Numbered from the stretch's first letter, positions 48,066-58,357 are shown. The stretch: 64,000 bases of DNA from Cardiobacterium sp. Marseille-Q4385 (GCF_916618745.1 NZ_OU745373.1:2122501-2186500), one strand, 5' to 3'. Notes: generated by a model not told the origin, from the sequence alone. Translations and numbers: made by a program.

Positions 48066-49394
48066 ATGGTATTCAACTGGTTCAAGAAACGAAATAAAGC
48101 CCAAACCACTACTCCGCAAGAACAAGAAAATAACGCCGCCATCACCGAACAACCCGCACCCTCCCCCGAAGAAAGCCCCGCTAGCGATAGCCCAAGCGAG
48201 ACAACGGCGGCGTCTGTCGTCAGCGAAGAATCAACAACCGTTACCGCAGAAACCGCGTCAAGCGACACAACTACGGCGTTTGCGGCAGAGGAAACGCCCA
48301 CAAACGACACTGACGAAACTACACCGAGCGAGGAGGTGGCGGTACCTGTCGTCAACGAAGCACCTGCAGCCATTGCCGCTGAAACCGCATCAAGCGACAC
48401 AACTACGGTGTTTGCGGCAGACCTAATAAGCGAAATCGCCACCGAACACGACAACACACCCCAGCCGCAGGCAAAACCGAAAAGCGAGGGGGGCTACTTT
48501 GCCCGCATCCGTCAGGGACTCGCCAAAACCCGGCACGGCTTTGCCAACCTTTTCCTCGGCAAAAAAACACTCGACCAGGACCTTATTGACGACCTCGAAG
48601 CGCAACTGCTCACTGCAGACGTCGGCATCGAAGTCACCACCAAAATCATCGACACCGTCACCCAGCAAATCGACCGCAAAGAACTCAAAGACGTGGATGC
48701 CGTCAAAGCCGCCGTGCGCGATCACATGCAGCAACTGCTCGCCCCCTTTGCCCAGCCGCTTGATACCAGCAGCGCCAAACCCTACGTCATCCTCATGACC
48801 GGCATTAACGGTGCCGGCAAAACCACCACCATCGGCAAACTGGCACGCCACTTCCAGCAAGAAGGCAAAAAAGTCATGCTTGCCGCCGGCGACACCTTCC
48901 GTGCCGCTGCTGTCGAACAACTACAAACCTGGGGGGCGCGCCACAACGTCCCTGTCATCGCCCAAGGCACAGGCGCCGATGCCGCATCTGTCGCCTACGA
49001 CGCCCTGCAATCCGCGACCGCTCGCGGCGTGGATGTCCTTATTATTGACACCGCCGGTCGCTTGCATACCCAGGACCATCTCATGGCCGAACTGCAAAAA
49101 ATCAAACGCGTCATCGGCAAACTCAACCCCGATGCCCCGCACGAAACCATGCTCATTATTGATGCCGGCAATGGCCAGAACGCCTTGCGCCAGGCCGAAC
49201 AATTCCATAAAGCCATGCAACTCGACAGCATTACCGTCACCAAACTCGATGGCACAGCCAAAGGCGGCATCCTCTTTGCCATCAGCGAAAAACTGGGCAT
49301 TCCCATCCGCTACATTGGCGTTGGCGAGCAGCCGGAAGACTTACGACCCTTTAATGCAAACGAATTTGTGCGCGCACTACTATATGCAGAATAA
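48066..49394 (+). CDS. ftsY: signal recognition particle receptor FtsY
   Basis: A 442-residue SRP GTPase that docks ribosome-SRP complexes at the membrane. N-terminal MVFNWFKKRNK is the membrane-contacting amphipathic start; residues 15-135 form an acidic, Thr/Ser/Glu-rich A domain with an internal near-repeat (AETASSDTTT twice, 35 residues apart). The NG domain follows: GINGAGKTTTIGKLA (near 248), AAGDTFRAAAVEQL, DTAGRLHT, TKLDGTAKGG. It is followed by rpoH after 51 bases. The ftsE and ftsX genes that separate these two in enterobacteria are absent. Confidence 0.96.
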   Translation: MVFNWFKKRNKAQTTTPQEQENNAAITEQPAPSPEESPASDSPSETTAASVVSEESTTVTAETASSDTTTAFAAEETPTNDTDETTPSEEVAVPVVNEAPAAIAAETASSDTTTVFAADLISEIATEHDNTPQPQAKPKSEGGYFARIRQGLAKTRHGFANLFLGKKTLDQDLIDDLEAQLLTADVGIEVTTKIIDTVTQQIDRKELKDVDAVKAAVRDHMQQLLAPFAQPLDTSSAKPYVILMTGINGAGKTTTIGKLARHFQQEGKKVMLAAGDTFRAAAVEQLQTWGARHNVPVIAQGTGADAASVAYDALQSATARGVDVLIIDTAGRLHTQDHLMAELQKIKRVIGKLNPDAPHETMLIIDAGNGQNALRQAEQFHKAMQLDSITVTKLDGTAKGGILFAISEKLGIPIRYIGVGEQPEDLRPFNANEFVRALLYAE

Positions 49395-49445
49395 AACGTA
49401 AACGTAAAATTGAACAGAAAAATCAAATATAGGAGCCTTGACATA

Positions 49446-50309
49446 ATGACGACAACAGCACTAACCCTCAGCCACCAAAACTGGTTAACCCCCAGCACCG
49501 ACATCGACCAATACATCGCCAAAGTCCGGCAAATTCCGGCTCTGGATGCCGACGAAGAACGCCGCTTGGCCATTGCCCTGCAAGAAACCAACGATATCAA
49601 CGCCGCGCAAACCCTCATCGTCCACCACCTCAAATTCGTCGTCCATATCGCACGCGGCTTTACCGGCTACGGCCTGCCGCTCGGCGACCTCATCCAGGAA
49701 GGCAACATCGGTCTGATGAAAGCCGTCAAACGCTTCGAGCCGCAACGCGGTGTGCGCCTCGTATCCTTCGCCGTGCACTGGATCAAAAGCGAAATCCACG
49801 AATACGTCATCCGCAACTGGCGTATGGTCAAAATCGCCACCACCAAAGCGCAGCGCAAACTCTTCTTCAACCTGCGCAGCATGAAAAAAAGCATCGGCTG
49901 GCTCAACGAAGAAGAAGCGCGCGTGATCGCCGACGAACTCAACGTCAGCACCAAAGACGTCTTCGAAATGGAAAGCCGCATCCACGGCCAGGATATCGCT
50001 TTCGAACTTGGCGATGACGACGAAGACAACGACCACTTCAGCCCCTCACAATGGCTGGCGGACAGCAGTGTGGACCCGGCAGAAAGCGCGGAAAACGCCG
50101 AACACGACAACCTGATGCAGCGCAAACTTGCCAGAGGCCTGCAATCACTGGATGACCGCAGCCGCGCCATCGTCCAGGCCCGCTGGCTGAACGAAGACAA
50201 CAAAGCGACCCTGCAAACCCTTGCCGATGAATACAAAGTCTCGGCAGAGCGCATTCGGCAAATCGAACAACAGGCCATGCACCAACTGCGTTCGCACATC
50301 GAAGCCTGA
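49446..50309 (+). CDS. rpoH: heat-shock sigma factor RpoH (sigma-32)
   Basis: A 287-residue sigma-70-family factor. Region 2 has DLIQEGNIGLMKAVKRFEP and VRLVSFAVHWIKSEIHEYVI, followed by the RpoH box QRKLFFNLR (near 138), which is specific to sigma-32. Region 4 ends LQTLADEYKVSAERIRQIEQQA. ATG 49446 lies 10 bases after AGGAG. The 5' mRNA region of rpoH acts as an RNA thermometer in relatives; I did not find a clear equivalent here by eye. Confidence 0.96.
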   Translation: MTTTALTLSHQNWLTPSTDIDQYIAKVRQIPALDADEERRLAIALQETNDINAAQTLIVHHLKFVVHIARGFTGYGLPLGDLIQEGNIGLMKAVKRFEPQRGVRLVSFAVHWIKSEIHEYVIRNWRMVKIATTKAQRKLFFNLRSMKKSIGWLNEEEARVIADELNVSTKDVFEMESRIHGQDIAFELGDDDEDNDHFSPSQWLADSSVDPAESAENAEHDNLMQRKLARGLQSLDDRSRAIVQARWLNEDNKATLQTLADEYKVSAERIRQIEQQAMHQLRSHIEA

Positions 50310-50316
50310 GTATTTC

Positions 50317-50341
50317 GGGAAAGCGGGACAACCGCTTTCCC
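50317..50341 (+). terminator. hairpin after rpoH
   Basis: GGGAAAGCGG / CCGCTTTCCC with a GACAA loop. There is no T-run, so it may stabilise the transcript end or terminate only partly. Confidence 0.6.
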
Positions 50342-50456
50342 CCTTCACCTCTAATCACACAAAAAATAACAAAACCCGATCATCTACCGGCAAAGCTGCC
50401 GAGAGGCAATCCCCAAATAAAAGAACATGACAACATTACACGGAGACGAAAACGAC

Positions 50457-50876
50457 ATGAGTTCTCAAATAAAAAAAGCCGGACTGAAAGTGACCGGGCC
50501 GAGGATGAAAATCCTTGAAATCATGGAACGCGAGACTACGGACAACGATCGCCACCTCAGCGCGGAAGACGTGTATAAAATCCTGCTCAAAGCGGATGAA
50601 GACATCGGCCTCGCCACCGTGTACCGCGTTCTCACCCAATTCGAACAGGCGGGCATCCTCAAGCGGCACAACTTTGAAGGCAACCACAGCGTCTTTGAAA
50701 TCGACAACGGCGACCATCACAATCACCTCATCTGTGTGAAAACCGGTAAAGTCGTTGAATTCTATGACAAAGCCATTGCCGAACGCCTCAAAGAAGTCGC
50801 ACGTGAATACGGCTACGAACTCGAAGACCACAGCCTTATCCTCTACGGCGTTTACAACGAAGATCTCGCCAAATAG
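50457..50876 (+). CDS. fur: ferric uptake regulator Fur
   Basis: A 139-residue Fur. The winged helix carries KKAGLKVTGPRMKILEIM (8-25), HLSAEDVYKIL and GLATVYRVLTQFEQAGI, followed by RHNFEGNHSVFEI and the metal-binding HHNHLIC. The usual CxxC zinc site is reduced to one Cys (CVKTGKVVEF), and the C-terminal second CxxC is missing, as in some pseudomonad Fur proteins. ATG 50457 lies after GGAGA and aligns with known starts; an in-frame ATG at 50427 is possible. A terminator follows at 50915. Confidence 0.94.
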   Translation: MSSQIKKAGLKVTGPRMKILEIMERETTDNDRHLSAEDVYKILLKADEDIGLATVYRVLTQFEQAGILKRHNFEGNHSVFEIDNGDHHNHLICVKTGKVVEFYDKAIAERLKEVAREYGYELEDHSLILYGVYNEDLAK

Positions 50877-50914
50877 TTGCAAACCCGGATGACCAAACCA
50901 GCGCTTACCCACAA

Positions 50915-50939
50915 GACGCTTCCGTAAGGAAGCGTTTTT
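50915..50939 (+). terminator. terminator after fur
   Basis: ACGCTTCC / GGAAGCGT with a GTAA loop, followed by TTTTT. 50940-51088 holds no gene I can support. Confidence 0.9.
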
Positions 50940-51088
50940 CACGAATAAACGGCGAAAAATGAATAAAGAATCTGCGGCAACCCGCAGGCTTTGTTCTGCA
51001 TCAACCTTATGCTGCGTTTCCATACCATTCGTGCTCAAGACAAGAGGGAGGGTGGCCGTGTCATCCGCAAAGCCCATCAGGCGACACT

Positions 51089-51196
51089 TATAGTTGAATA
51101 GATAAAAAAGCGTAACAAGGCGCGCCGCCGTAGACAGTACAGATAGTACGGCAAGGCGGTGCAACGCCGTTACGATTTTTTAGATGTTTAACTATA
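51089..51196. mobile_element. Correia-like MITE, subtype A short form (108 bp)
   Basis: TATAGTTGAATAGATAAAAA at the left and GATGTTTAACTATA at the right, with the core GACAGTACAGATAGTACGG. Same length and core as the copy at 38840, with TA on both sides. It lies between the fur terminator and the nested IS block. Confidence 0.88.
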
Positions 51197-51369
51197 CCGC
51201 CTATCAGGTTTCCTTCGCAAAAATTTGGGGGCTGTACTAGATTAGCAGATATGTTACCCTCCAAAGATGAAGATAACACACTGCAAATTAAAGAAAAAAG
51301 TACAGAAAGAACTACTCCGTTTTTTTGTGCTAGAAGTTACTGCACGTTCCGCCGCCGATATTTTGGGTA

Positions 51370-52080
51370 GGGGCTGTACTAGATTAGCAGATATGTTACC
51401 CTCGAAATATGAAGATAACACACTGCAAATTAAAGGAAAAAGTACAGAAAGAACTACTCCGTTTTTTGTGCTAGAAGTTACTCACGTTCCGCCGCTGATA
51501 TTTTGGGTATCCATCCCAATTCGGCAGTCCTGTTCTACCGCAAAATCCGTATAGTCATCAGCCATCGTTTGACCTTGGCTGCCGATGAAGTTTTTGATGG
51601 TTCTGTCGAATTGGACGAAAGCTATTTCGGCGGACGTCGCAAGGGCAGGCGTGGTCGCGGTGCGGCAGGAAAGGTTGTTGTCTTCGGCATTCTGAAACGC
51701 AACGGACGGGTCTATACAGTTGTGGTAGATAATGCCAAATCTTAAAACTTACTACCTGTTATCAAGAAGAAAATTATGCCTGATAGTATTGTTTATACAG
51801 ACAGCCTGAGCAGTTATGACAAACTGGATGTGAGCGGTTTTATCCATCACCGCATCAACCATTGTAAAGCGTTTGCCAAGCGCCAGAATCATATCAACGG
51901 CATTGAAAATTTTTGGAACCAAGCGAAGCGTGTACTGCGCAAATACAACGGCATTGACCGCAAATCTTTCCCGCTGTTTTTGAAAGAATACGAATTTCGG
52001 TTTAACTTCGGTACACCGTCCCCGCAGTTTAGAATCCTGCGGGATTGGTGTGCAATTTAGGGCTAATCTAGTACAGCCCC
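51370..52080 (+). mobile_element. IS1016-like element, inner copy (711 bp) inserted in the outer one
   Basis: Complete ends GGGGCTGTACTAG and CTAGTACAGCCCC. It is flanked by the 8-base duplication TTTGGGTA (51362-51369 and 52081-52088), which occurs once in an uninterrupted copy. It is two bases shorter than the outer copy because of two single-base deletions in the transposase gene. Confidence 0.93.
51409..52060 (+). pseudogene. transposase of the inner IS1016-like copy (frameshifts and a stop)
   Basis: Compared with the outer copy: a T run is one base shorter (six T, about 51461-51466), shifting the frame to an early TAG; one G is missing in GTTACTCACG near 51481; and a TAA replaces the sense codons at AAATCTTAAAAC (near 51742). 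The pieces still encode LDESYFGGRRKG and IENFWNQAKRVL. This copy cannot make its own transposase and must have been moved in trans, or decayed after insertion. Confidence 0.9.
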
Positions 52081-52695
52081 TTTGGGTATCCATCCCAATT
52101 CGGCAGCCCTGTTCTACCGCAAAATCCGTATGGTCATCAGCCATCGTTTGACCTTGGCTGCCGATGAAGTTTTCGATGGTTCTGTCGAATTGGACGAAAG
52201 CTATTTCGGCGGACGTCGCAAGGGCAGACGTGGTCGCGGTGCGGCAGGAAAGGTTGTTGTCTTCGGCATTCTGAAACGCAACGGACGGGTCTATACAGTT
52301 GTGGTAGATAATGCCAAATCTGAGAGCTTACTACCTGTTATCAAGAAGAAAATTATGCCTGACAGTATTGTTTATACAGACAGCCTGAGCAGTTATGACA
52401 AACTGGATGTGAGCGGTTTTATCCATCACCGCATCGACCATTGCAAAGCGTTTGCCGATCGCCAGAATCATATCAACGGCATTGAAAATTTTTGGAACCA
52501 AGCGAAGCGTGTACTGCGCAAATACAACGGCATTGACCGCAGATCTTTCCCGCTGTTCTTGAAAGAATGTGAATTTCGGTTTAACTTCGGTACGCCGTCC
52601 CAACAGCTAAAAACGCTGCGTGATTGGTGTGAAATTTAGGGCTAATCTAGTACAGCCCCTAAATTTGAGTGCGCTATCGTAAAAGACGACATCCC

Positions 52696-53991
52696 GTGAA
52701 CAAACCCGCCTTCATTCCCACCCTGCTCAAACTCGCTGCCGTCGCTGCTATCTTCTACCTCAGCTACGGCCTCACCAACCATTACACCGCGAGCCGCGCC
52801 AACGTCCCCGAAATTGCCTACGCCTGGGAACACCACATCCCCTTCCTGTCGTGGACCATCATCCCCTACTGGTCGCTCAACCTCTTCTACGGCCTCGGTT
52901 TCTTCCTCTGCGCGAGCACGCGCGAACAACACCGCTACATTGCACAACTGCTCGCCGCACAAGCCATCGCTATCAGCGGTTTTCTGCTTTTTCCGTTGCA
53001 AATCAGCTGGGCGAAAGACATCGGCGATGGCCTCTTTGCCGCGCTTTTCCGCTCGCTTGCCGCTTTCGATCAGGCTTACAACGAAATGCCCTCGCTGCAC
53101 ATCATCCTCACCCTTATTGTTGGCCGCTTCTACTGGCCGAAACTGCCGCCGTGCTTGCGCCCGCTGTGGTTTGCCTGGTGCCTGCTCATCGGCGCCTCGG
53201 TGCTCACTACCTACCAGCATCACTTCATTGACATCCCAACCGCGCTGCTCGCCGGTGCCCTCATTCTCTGGGCACTGCCGTGGCAGGGTACCTCACCGCT
53301 ACGGGCGCACGAGCCCATGACCCCGCGCCGTCGCCGCTTTGCCCTGCTTTATCTCGCCCTCGCTATCCTCATCGCCCTGCCGGCGCGTTGGGGCGGTGCC
53401 TGGCTGTGGCTACTCTGGCCTGCGACCTCCTGCATTATCCTTGCCGCCGGACACGCGCGCCTCGGTGCCGCCATTTGGCAAAAACGGGCGGACGGGCGTC
53501 CGACACTCGCCGCCCGCCTGCTACTCACGCCCCTACATCTCGCTTACCGCCTCAACCAGTACGCCTGGTTACGCGGCCATGCACGTGACACCGCCGCCCT
53601 CACCCCACGCCTGCACCTCGGCAGCATCCTCGCCGCCGATCAATACCATGCCGTGGTGGATACCTGCGCCGAATGCAGTCCGCGCCACCGCCCTACCCAT
53701 TATCACAGCGAACCCATGCTGGACATGACTGCGCCTGACCCCGCCGCCCTCAACCGTGCCGCTACGGCCATCGAAGCCTTCCTCAACGCGCAACCTGACC
53801 CCGTCCTGATCTGCTGCGCCCTCGGCTATGGTCGTAGTGTCGCTGCTGCCCTTGTTTGGCTGGTGCGCTACGGCGGGGAAAACGATGTGGACAGCGCCTT
53901 GCGCCACATTCGCCGTGTCCGTCCACTCGCCCGTCTGCCGGAGGAAACCCGCATAGCCGTCGTACAAGCGCTGGAAGATGCCAATGAATGA
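52696..53991 (+). CDS. PAP2/dual-specificity phosphatase membrane protein, YnbD-like
   Basis: A 431-residue protein with the architecture of E. coli YnbD (430). Several membrane helices hold a PAP2-type lipid phosphatase signature (NEMPSLHI near residue 137; TTYQHHFIDIPTALLAG near 180), followed by a cytoplasmic dual-specificity phosphatase-like domain (300-431) with the C-x5-R loop CALGYGRS near 374. It probably dephosphorylates a phospholipid or glycolipid intermediate. The start is GTG 52696; an earlier GTG at 52669 is possible. The IS1016-like element ends 36 bases upstream, so the original promoter or upstream partners (ynbABC type) are cut off. Confidence 0.82.
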   Translation: MNKPAFIPTLLKLAAVAAIFYLSYGLTNHYTASRANVPEIAYAWEHHIPFLSWTIIPYWSLNLFYGLGFFLCASTREQHRYIAQLLAAQAIAISGFLLFPLQISWAKDIGDGLFAALFRSLAAFDQAYNEMPSLHIILTLIVGRFYWPKLPPCLRPLWFAWCLLIGASVLTTYQHHFIDIPTALLAGALILWALPWQGTSPLRAHEPMTPRRRRFALLYLALAILIALPARWGGAWLWLLWPATSCIILAAGHARLGAAIWQKRADGRPTLAARLLLTPLHLAYRLNQYAWLRGHARDTAALTPRLHLGSILAADQYHAVVDTCAECSPRHRPTHYHSEPMLDMTAPDPAALNRAATAIEAFLNAQPDPVLICCALGYGRSVAAALVWLVRYGGENDVDSALRHIRRVRPLARLPEETRIAVVQALEDANE

Positions 53992-54364
53992 CCTGCTGTA
54001 CACCACGACGGCGCTGCTGGATGCGACGCGCCGCCTGCTACCGTTCAATCTGCTCCTGGCCGCACTAAACGGCTGGCGTGCGGATAGCATGCTGACGCTA
54101 ATCGTGTGGGCACTGCTGACCTTGGCAGCGCTATGGCTGCATTGGCGTATTGCCTTCGATGTTGCCGTCTTTCGCCGCTGGATGAATGAAAACGCTGATG
54201 ACATTTCCGCCTTTGATACTGCGCTTGCCGACCTGGGTCTGCGTCGTACCCGTCCCCATGTTCCGTTGGCAGAGCGCTGCCGTGGTGCCGCGCGTCTATG
54301 CAAGCGACTGCTGCTGCTCACACTGTTGCAAACCGTGGCAACCGTCATTACCGCTTGTACCTGA
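53984..54364 (+). CDS. small membrane protein of unknown function
   Basis: A 126-residue protein with two N-terminal hydrophobic helices (about 16-32 and 36-58), a charged middle (FRRWMNENADDISAFD) and a C-terminal hydrophobic helix (KRLLLLTLLQTVATVI). ATG 53984 lies 6 bases after GGAAG and overlaps the phosphatase gene by 8 bases; ATG 53978 in the same frame is also possible. Translational coupling suggests it works with the YnbD-like protein. No family recognised. Confidence 0.65.
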   Translation: MNDLLYTTTALLDATRRLLPFNLLLAALNGWRADSMLTLIVWALLTLAALWLHWRIAFDVAVFRRWMNENADDISAFDTALADLGLRRTRPHVPLAERCRGAARLCKRLLLLTLLQTVATVITACT

Positions 54365-54472
54365 AAACAGCTGATCGGCCTACGTTTGCAACTGTCACCA
54401 CAGCAACAGAAACTGCCTGCTACGGTGCTTAAGCGAGCCGTCAAAACAGTACGGCTTTCCCGATGAAGCCGC

Positions 54473-54478
54473 TATAAT
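54473..54478 (+). promoter_or_regulatory. -10 element upstream of aroQ
   Basis: TATAAT 93 bases before the aroQ start; no strong -35 is visible. It would head the aroQ-accB-accC transcript. Confidence 0.4.
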
Positions 54479-54570
54479 GCCCGCCTTTCAAGCGACGCCT
54501 GCGGCCTAACCCAAAGCCCCCTTTTCGCAGGCGATACCGCGACCATCCCACCCTGAGAACCCAACACCCT

Positions 54571-55026
54571 ATGGCGCTAATATTTGTCATTAACGGCCCC
54601 AACCTGAACCTGCTCGGCAGCCGCGAGCCAAAACACTACGGCAATAACACCTTGGAAGACATCGAACTCCGTCTGAAAGGCATGGCGCAAGACCTCGGCC
54701 ACCAGCTCGAACACATCCAGCACAATCATGAAGGCACCCTTATCGACCTTATCCACGAAGCGGGTAAACACGAAGTCGATTTCATCATCATCAACCCCGC
54801 CGCCTATACCCACACCAGCGTCGCCATACGCGACGCACTGGCTGCTGTTGCCATCCCCTTCATTGAAGTGCATCTTTCGAACATCTACCGCCGCGAAGCT
54901 TTTCGCCAACATTCCTATTTCAGCGACCTCGCCCTCGGCGTCATCAGCGGCCTCGGCGCGACCGGTTACGAACTGGCGCTCACCGCCGCCCACCACTACC
55001 TAACCCAACCCAAACAAGAGACCTGA
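54571..55026 (+). CDS. aroQ: type II 3-dehydroquinate dehydratase
   Basis: A 151-residue type II dehydroquinase of the shikimate pathway. NGPNLNLLGSREPKHYG (8-24) holds the catalytic Tyr, NPAAYTHTSVAIRDAL (near 76) the substrate Asn and adjacent His-Thr, and EVHLSNIYRREAFRQHSYFS (near 99) the catalytic His region and lid Arg. Length is typical. It precedes accB by 3 bases, the order found in many gammaproteobacteria. Confidence 0.97.
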   Translation: MALIFVINGPNLNLLGSREPKHYGNNTLEDIELRLKGMAQDLGHQLEHIQHNHEGTLIDLIHEAGKHEVDFIIINPAAYTHTSVAIRDALAAVAIPFIEVHLSNIYRREAFRQHSYFSDLALGVISGLGATGYELALTAAHHYLTQPKQET

Positions 55027-55029
55027 CCC

Positions 55030-55497
55030 ATGGACATCCGCAAAATCAAAAAACTCATCGAAATGCTCGAAGCGAGCGGCATTGCCGAACTCGAAATCAC
55101 CGAAGGTGAAGAATCCGTGCGTATCAACCGCTACGGGCAAATGCCGCCGATGATACCGCCGCCTGCGCCTTACCCCATGCCCTATCCGGCCGCGCCGCAA
55201 GCGCCCGCCGCGACCCCTGCGCCTGCTGCCGAGGCCGCCCCTGCCGGCAAGCCTGCACCGGATGGCAAACTCATCCGCTCACCGATGGTCGGCACCTTCT
55301 ACAACGCCCCCGCGCCCGATGCCGACCCCTTCATCAAACTCGGCGACGACATCAAGGCGGGCGACACCGTCTGCATCATCGAAGCCATGAAAATGTTCAA
55401 CCGCATCGAAGCCGACTTCGGCGGTAAAGTCGTGGAAATCCTCGTCGAGAACGGACAGCCGGTCGAATACGACGAACCCCTCTTCGTCGTCAAATAA
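55030..55497 (+). CDS. accB: acetyl-CoA carboxylase biotin carboxyl carrier protein
   Basis: A 155-residue BCCP. The N-terminal helical part (MDIRKIKKLIEMLE) is joined by a Pro/Ala-rich flexible linker (residues 38-75) to a biotinyl domain with the biotin-accepting Lys in EAMKMFN (near 121). AccB passes carboxybiotin between AccC and the transferase in the first step of fatty-acid synthesis. It is followed by accC after 18 bases. Confidence 0.97.
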   Translation: MDIRKIKKLIEMLEASGIAELEITEGEESVRINRYGQMPPMIPPPAPYPMPYPAAPQAPAATPAPAAEAAPAGKPAPDGKLIRSPMVGTFYNAPAPDADPFIKLGDDIKAGDTVCIIEAMKMFNRIEADFGGKVVEILVENGQPVEYDEPLFVVK

Positions 55498-55515
55498 GCC
55501 CCGGGGGAAACCGCC

Positions 55516-56859
<1,344 letters not shown>

Positions 56860-56907
56860 CAGCACACAGCACTGCCCCCGCTTGCGGGGGCAAAACACAT
56901 CTGCACC

Positions 56908-57459
56908 ATGAAAACTATCCTGACCATACTTGCCCTGTTCAGTCTCACTGCCTGCGAGAATCTGGATACTGTTCTTGATACCTACGAAGGCATGTACGCC
57001 AACGCCCAAATGACCCGTGACATCCGGCAGGCTGAAAAACAGCAACAGGAAATGCAACAAAAAGCCCGGCAAGCCAAAACCCCCGCCGATTGGGCAGCAC
57101 TCTTACCGCCAAAATCGGCGGTCAATGCTGCTATAAAAAACAAACCTGCCGTACCGGTATGGCATGACAAAGATCTGAAGCTTGGCGAAGGCGAACAGAC
57201 TATTCACACCAGCTATGGCCGCTACATGAAAACCGTTATCCGTAACGGCATCATGGATAACTACGCCGATGTGTACGAAGCCGACGGCACACTGCAATCG
57301 CACACCCCGTTAGTCAATGGTATCCCGCAAGGCTGGTCGGATGGTTATATCGCAACCACCGGTGTCCGCACTCGTCTCTACTATCAAGATGGCAAAATTA
57401 CCCGCTGGCAGCGCTACGCACCCGACGGACAACTTATCGACGAAGATACTGTCCCATAA
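56908..57459 (+). CDS. lipoprotein with antitoxin-like (MORN-type) C-terminal repeats
   Basis: A 183-residue lipoprotein: signal ends FSLTAC (Cys 16); a coiled-coil-like Gln-rich stretch (about 37-60, RQAEKQQQEMQQKARQ) is followed by a beta-rich end with short repeats (YEADGTLQSHTPLVNGIPQG, then YYQDGKITRWQRYAPDGQL) like those of MORN/toxin-antitoxin YwqK-type proteins. Function unknown. It sits between accC and prmA on the same strand, 16 bases before prmA. Confidence 0.7.
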   Translation: MKTILTILALFSLTACENLDTVLDTYEGMYANAQMTRDIRQAEKQQQEMQQKARQAKTPADWAALLPPKSAVNAAIKNKPAVPVWHDKDLKLGEGEQTIHTSYGRYMKTVIRNGIMDNYADVYEADGTLQSHTPLVNGIPQGWSDGYIATTGVRTRLYYQDGKITRWQRYAPDGQLIDEDTVP

Positions 57460-57475
57460 CTCTAAGGAAAATCCC

Positions 57476-58357
57476 ATGCCCCACCAAACCTGGCTTGAAC
57501 TCACCCTTACCGCCCATAGCGACGCCGAAGCTGAGCAGCTCGAAGCCGCGCTGGAAGCAAGTGGCGCCATTGCCGTTACCTACACCGCCTCCGACGACGA
57601 AGAAATCTTCGAACCCCCTATCGGCACCACCCCGCTGTGGCAGACCACGCGTGTGACCGGCCTTTATCCACTAGACAGCGACCGTGACGCCATCCTCACC
57701 GTCCTGCGCGCCGCTCTCGGCGACGACTACCCCATCGCTGAACACCTCCTGCACGACAACGACTGGGTGCGCGCCTGGCTTGACCACTTCCAGCCTATCC
57801 CCTTTGGCAACGGCTTTTGGGTGGCCGCGACCGAACACACCATCCCCGAAGCGGATGCCACCGTGTTGCGTCTTGATCCCGGCCTTGCCTTCGGCACCGG
57901 TACCCATCCCTCCACCGCCATGTGCCTCAACTGGCTGGTGCATCACGACCTGCACGGCAAAACCGCCTACGACTACGGCTGCGGCAGCGGCATCCTCGGC
58001 ATCGCCGCCGCCCTGCTGGGTGCAACGCACATCTGGCAGACCGACATCGATCCGCAGGCGCTCACCGCCAGCCACGACAATGCCGAAAAAAACAACGTCG
58101 CCGCGCGCATCACCCTCTGTGCCAATCCGGATGATGCGCCACAAGTGGACCTCATCATCGCCAACATCCTCCTCGAACCGCTGTGCGCCCTGCGCCCGCA
58201 ATTCGAAAAACACCTGCATGCCGCAAGCCGCCTCATCTTTGCCGGTCTGCTCGAACGCCAGGAAGAACGCATCCACGCCGCTTACGCCGACGCCTACCAC
58301 ATCCGCCGTGCCGACGAACGCGACGGCTGGATACTGCTCGAACTCCAGCGCAAATAA
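57476..58357 (+). CDS. prmA: ribosomal protein L11 methyltransferase
   Basis: A 293-residue PrmA. The N-terminal L11-recognising domain (WLELTLTAHSDAEAEQL) is joined to a class-I SAM methyltransferase fold with LDPGLAFGTGTHPSTAMCL (near 137), motif I DYGCGSGILGIAAALLG (near 166) and the NPPY-like ANILLEPL. Length matches E. coli PrmA (293). ATG 57476 follows AAGGAAAA. dusB starts directly after its stop. Confidence 0.96.
   Translation: MPHQTWLELTLTAHSDAEAEQLEAALEASGAIAVTYTASDDEEIFEPPIGTTPLWQTTRVTGLYPLDSDRDAILTVLRAALGDDYPIAEHLLHDNDWVRAWLDHFQPIPFGNGFWVAATEHTIPEADATVLRLDPGLAFGTGTHPSTAMCLNWLVHHDLHGKTAYDYGCGSGILGIAAALLGATHIWQTDIDPQALTASHDNAEKNNVAARITLCANPDDAPQVDLIIANILLEPLCALRPQFEKHLHAASRLIFAGLLERQEERIHAAYADAYHIRRADERDGWILLELQRK

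Larger units (their letters stand above)
51267..52639 (+). pseudogene. IS1595-family (ISXO2-like) transposase of the outer copy, disrupted by the inner copy
   Basis: The first 34 codons (MKITHCKLKKK to RSAADILG) end at the inner insertion, and the remaining codons run from 52084 (IHPNSAALFYRK) to TAG 52639. Joined, they give an uninterrupted transposase of about 218 residues with the ISXO2 core: LDESYFGGRRKGRRG, VYTDSLSSYDKL, and HINGIENFWNQAKR with the last catalytic residue. It was therefore intact until the inner element landed. The downstream part could start at the TTG near 52082, but would lack the N-terminus. Confidence 0.9.
51228..52659 (+). mobile_element. IS1016-like element (IS1595 family), outer copy, interrupted
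   Basis: Left end GGGGCTGTACTAGATTAGC at 51228 and matching right end at 52639-52659. It is interrupted at 51370-52080 by a second copy. Without that copy and one 8-base duplication it is 713 bp. Flanks AAAATTTG (51220-51227) and TAAATTTG (52660-52667) form an 8-base target duplication with one mismatch. Confidence 0.92.

Noticed and set aside
50436..51164. 242-codon open frame on - over fur and downstream
   Set aside because: Mostly antisense to fur; the part beyond fur runs into the MITE and has no family character.
51267..51554. 95-codon ORF at the left side of the IS block
   Set aside because: It joins the start of the outer transposase to out-of-frame sequence of the inner copy; it is a product of the nested insertion.
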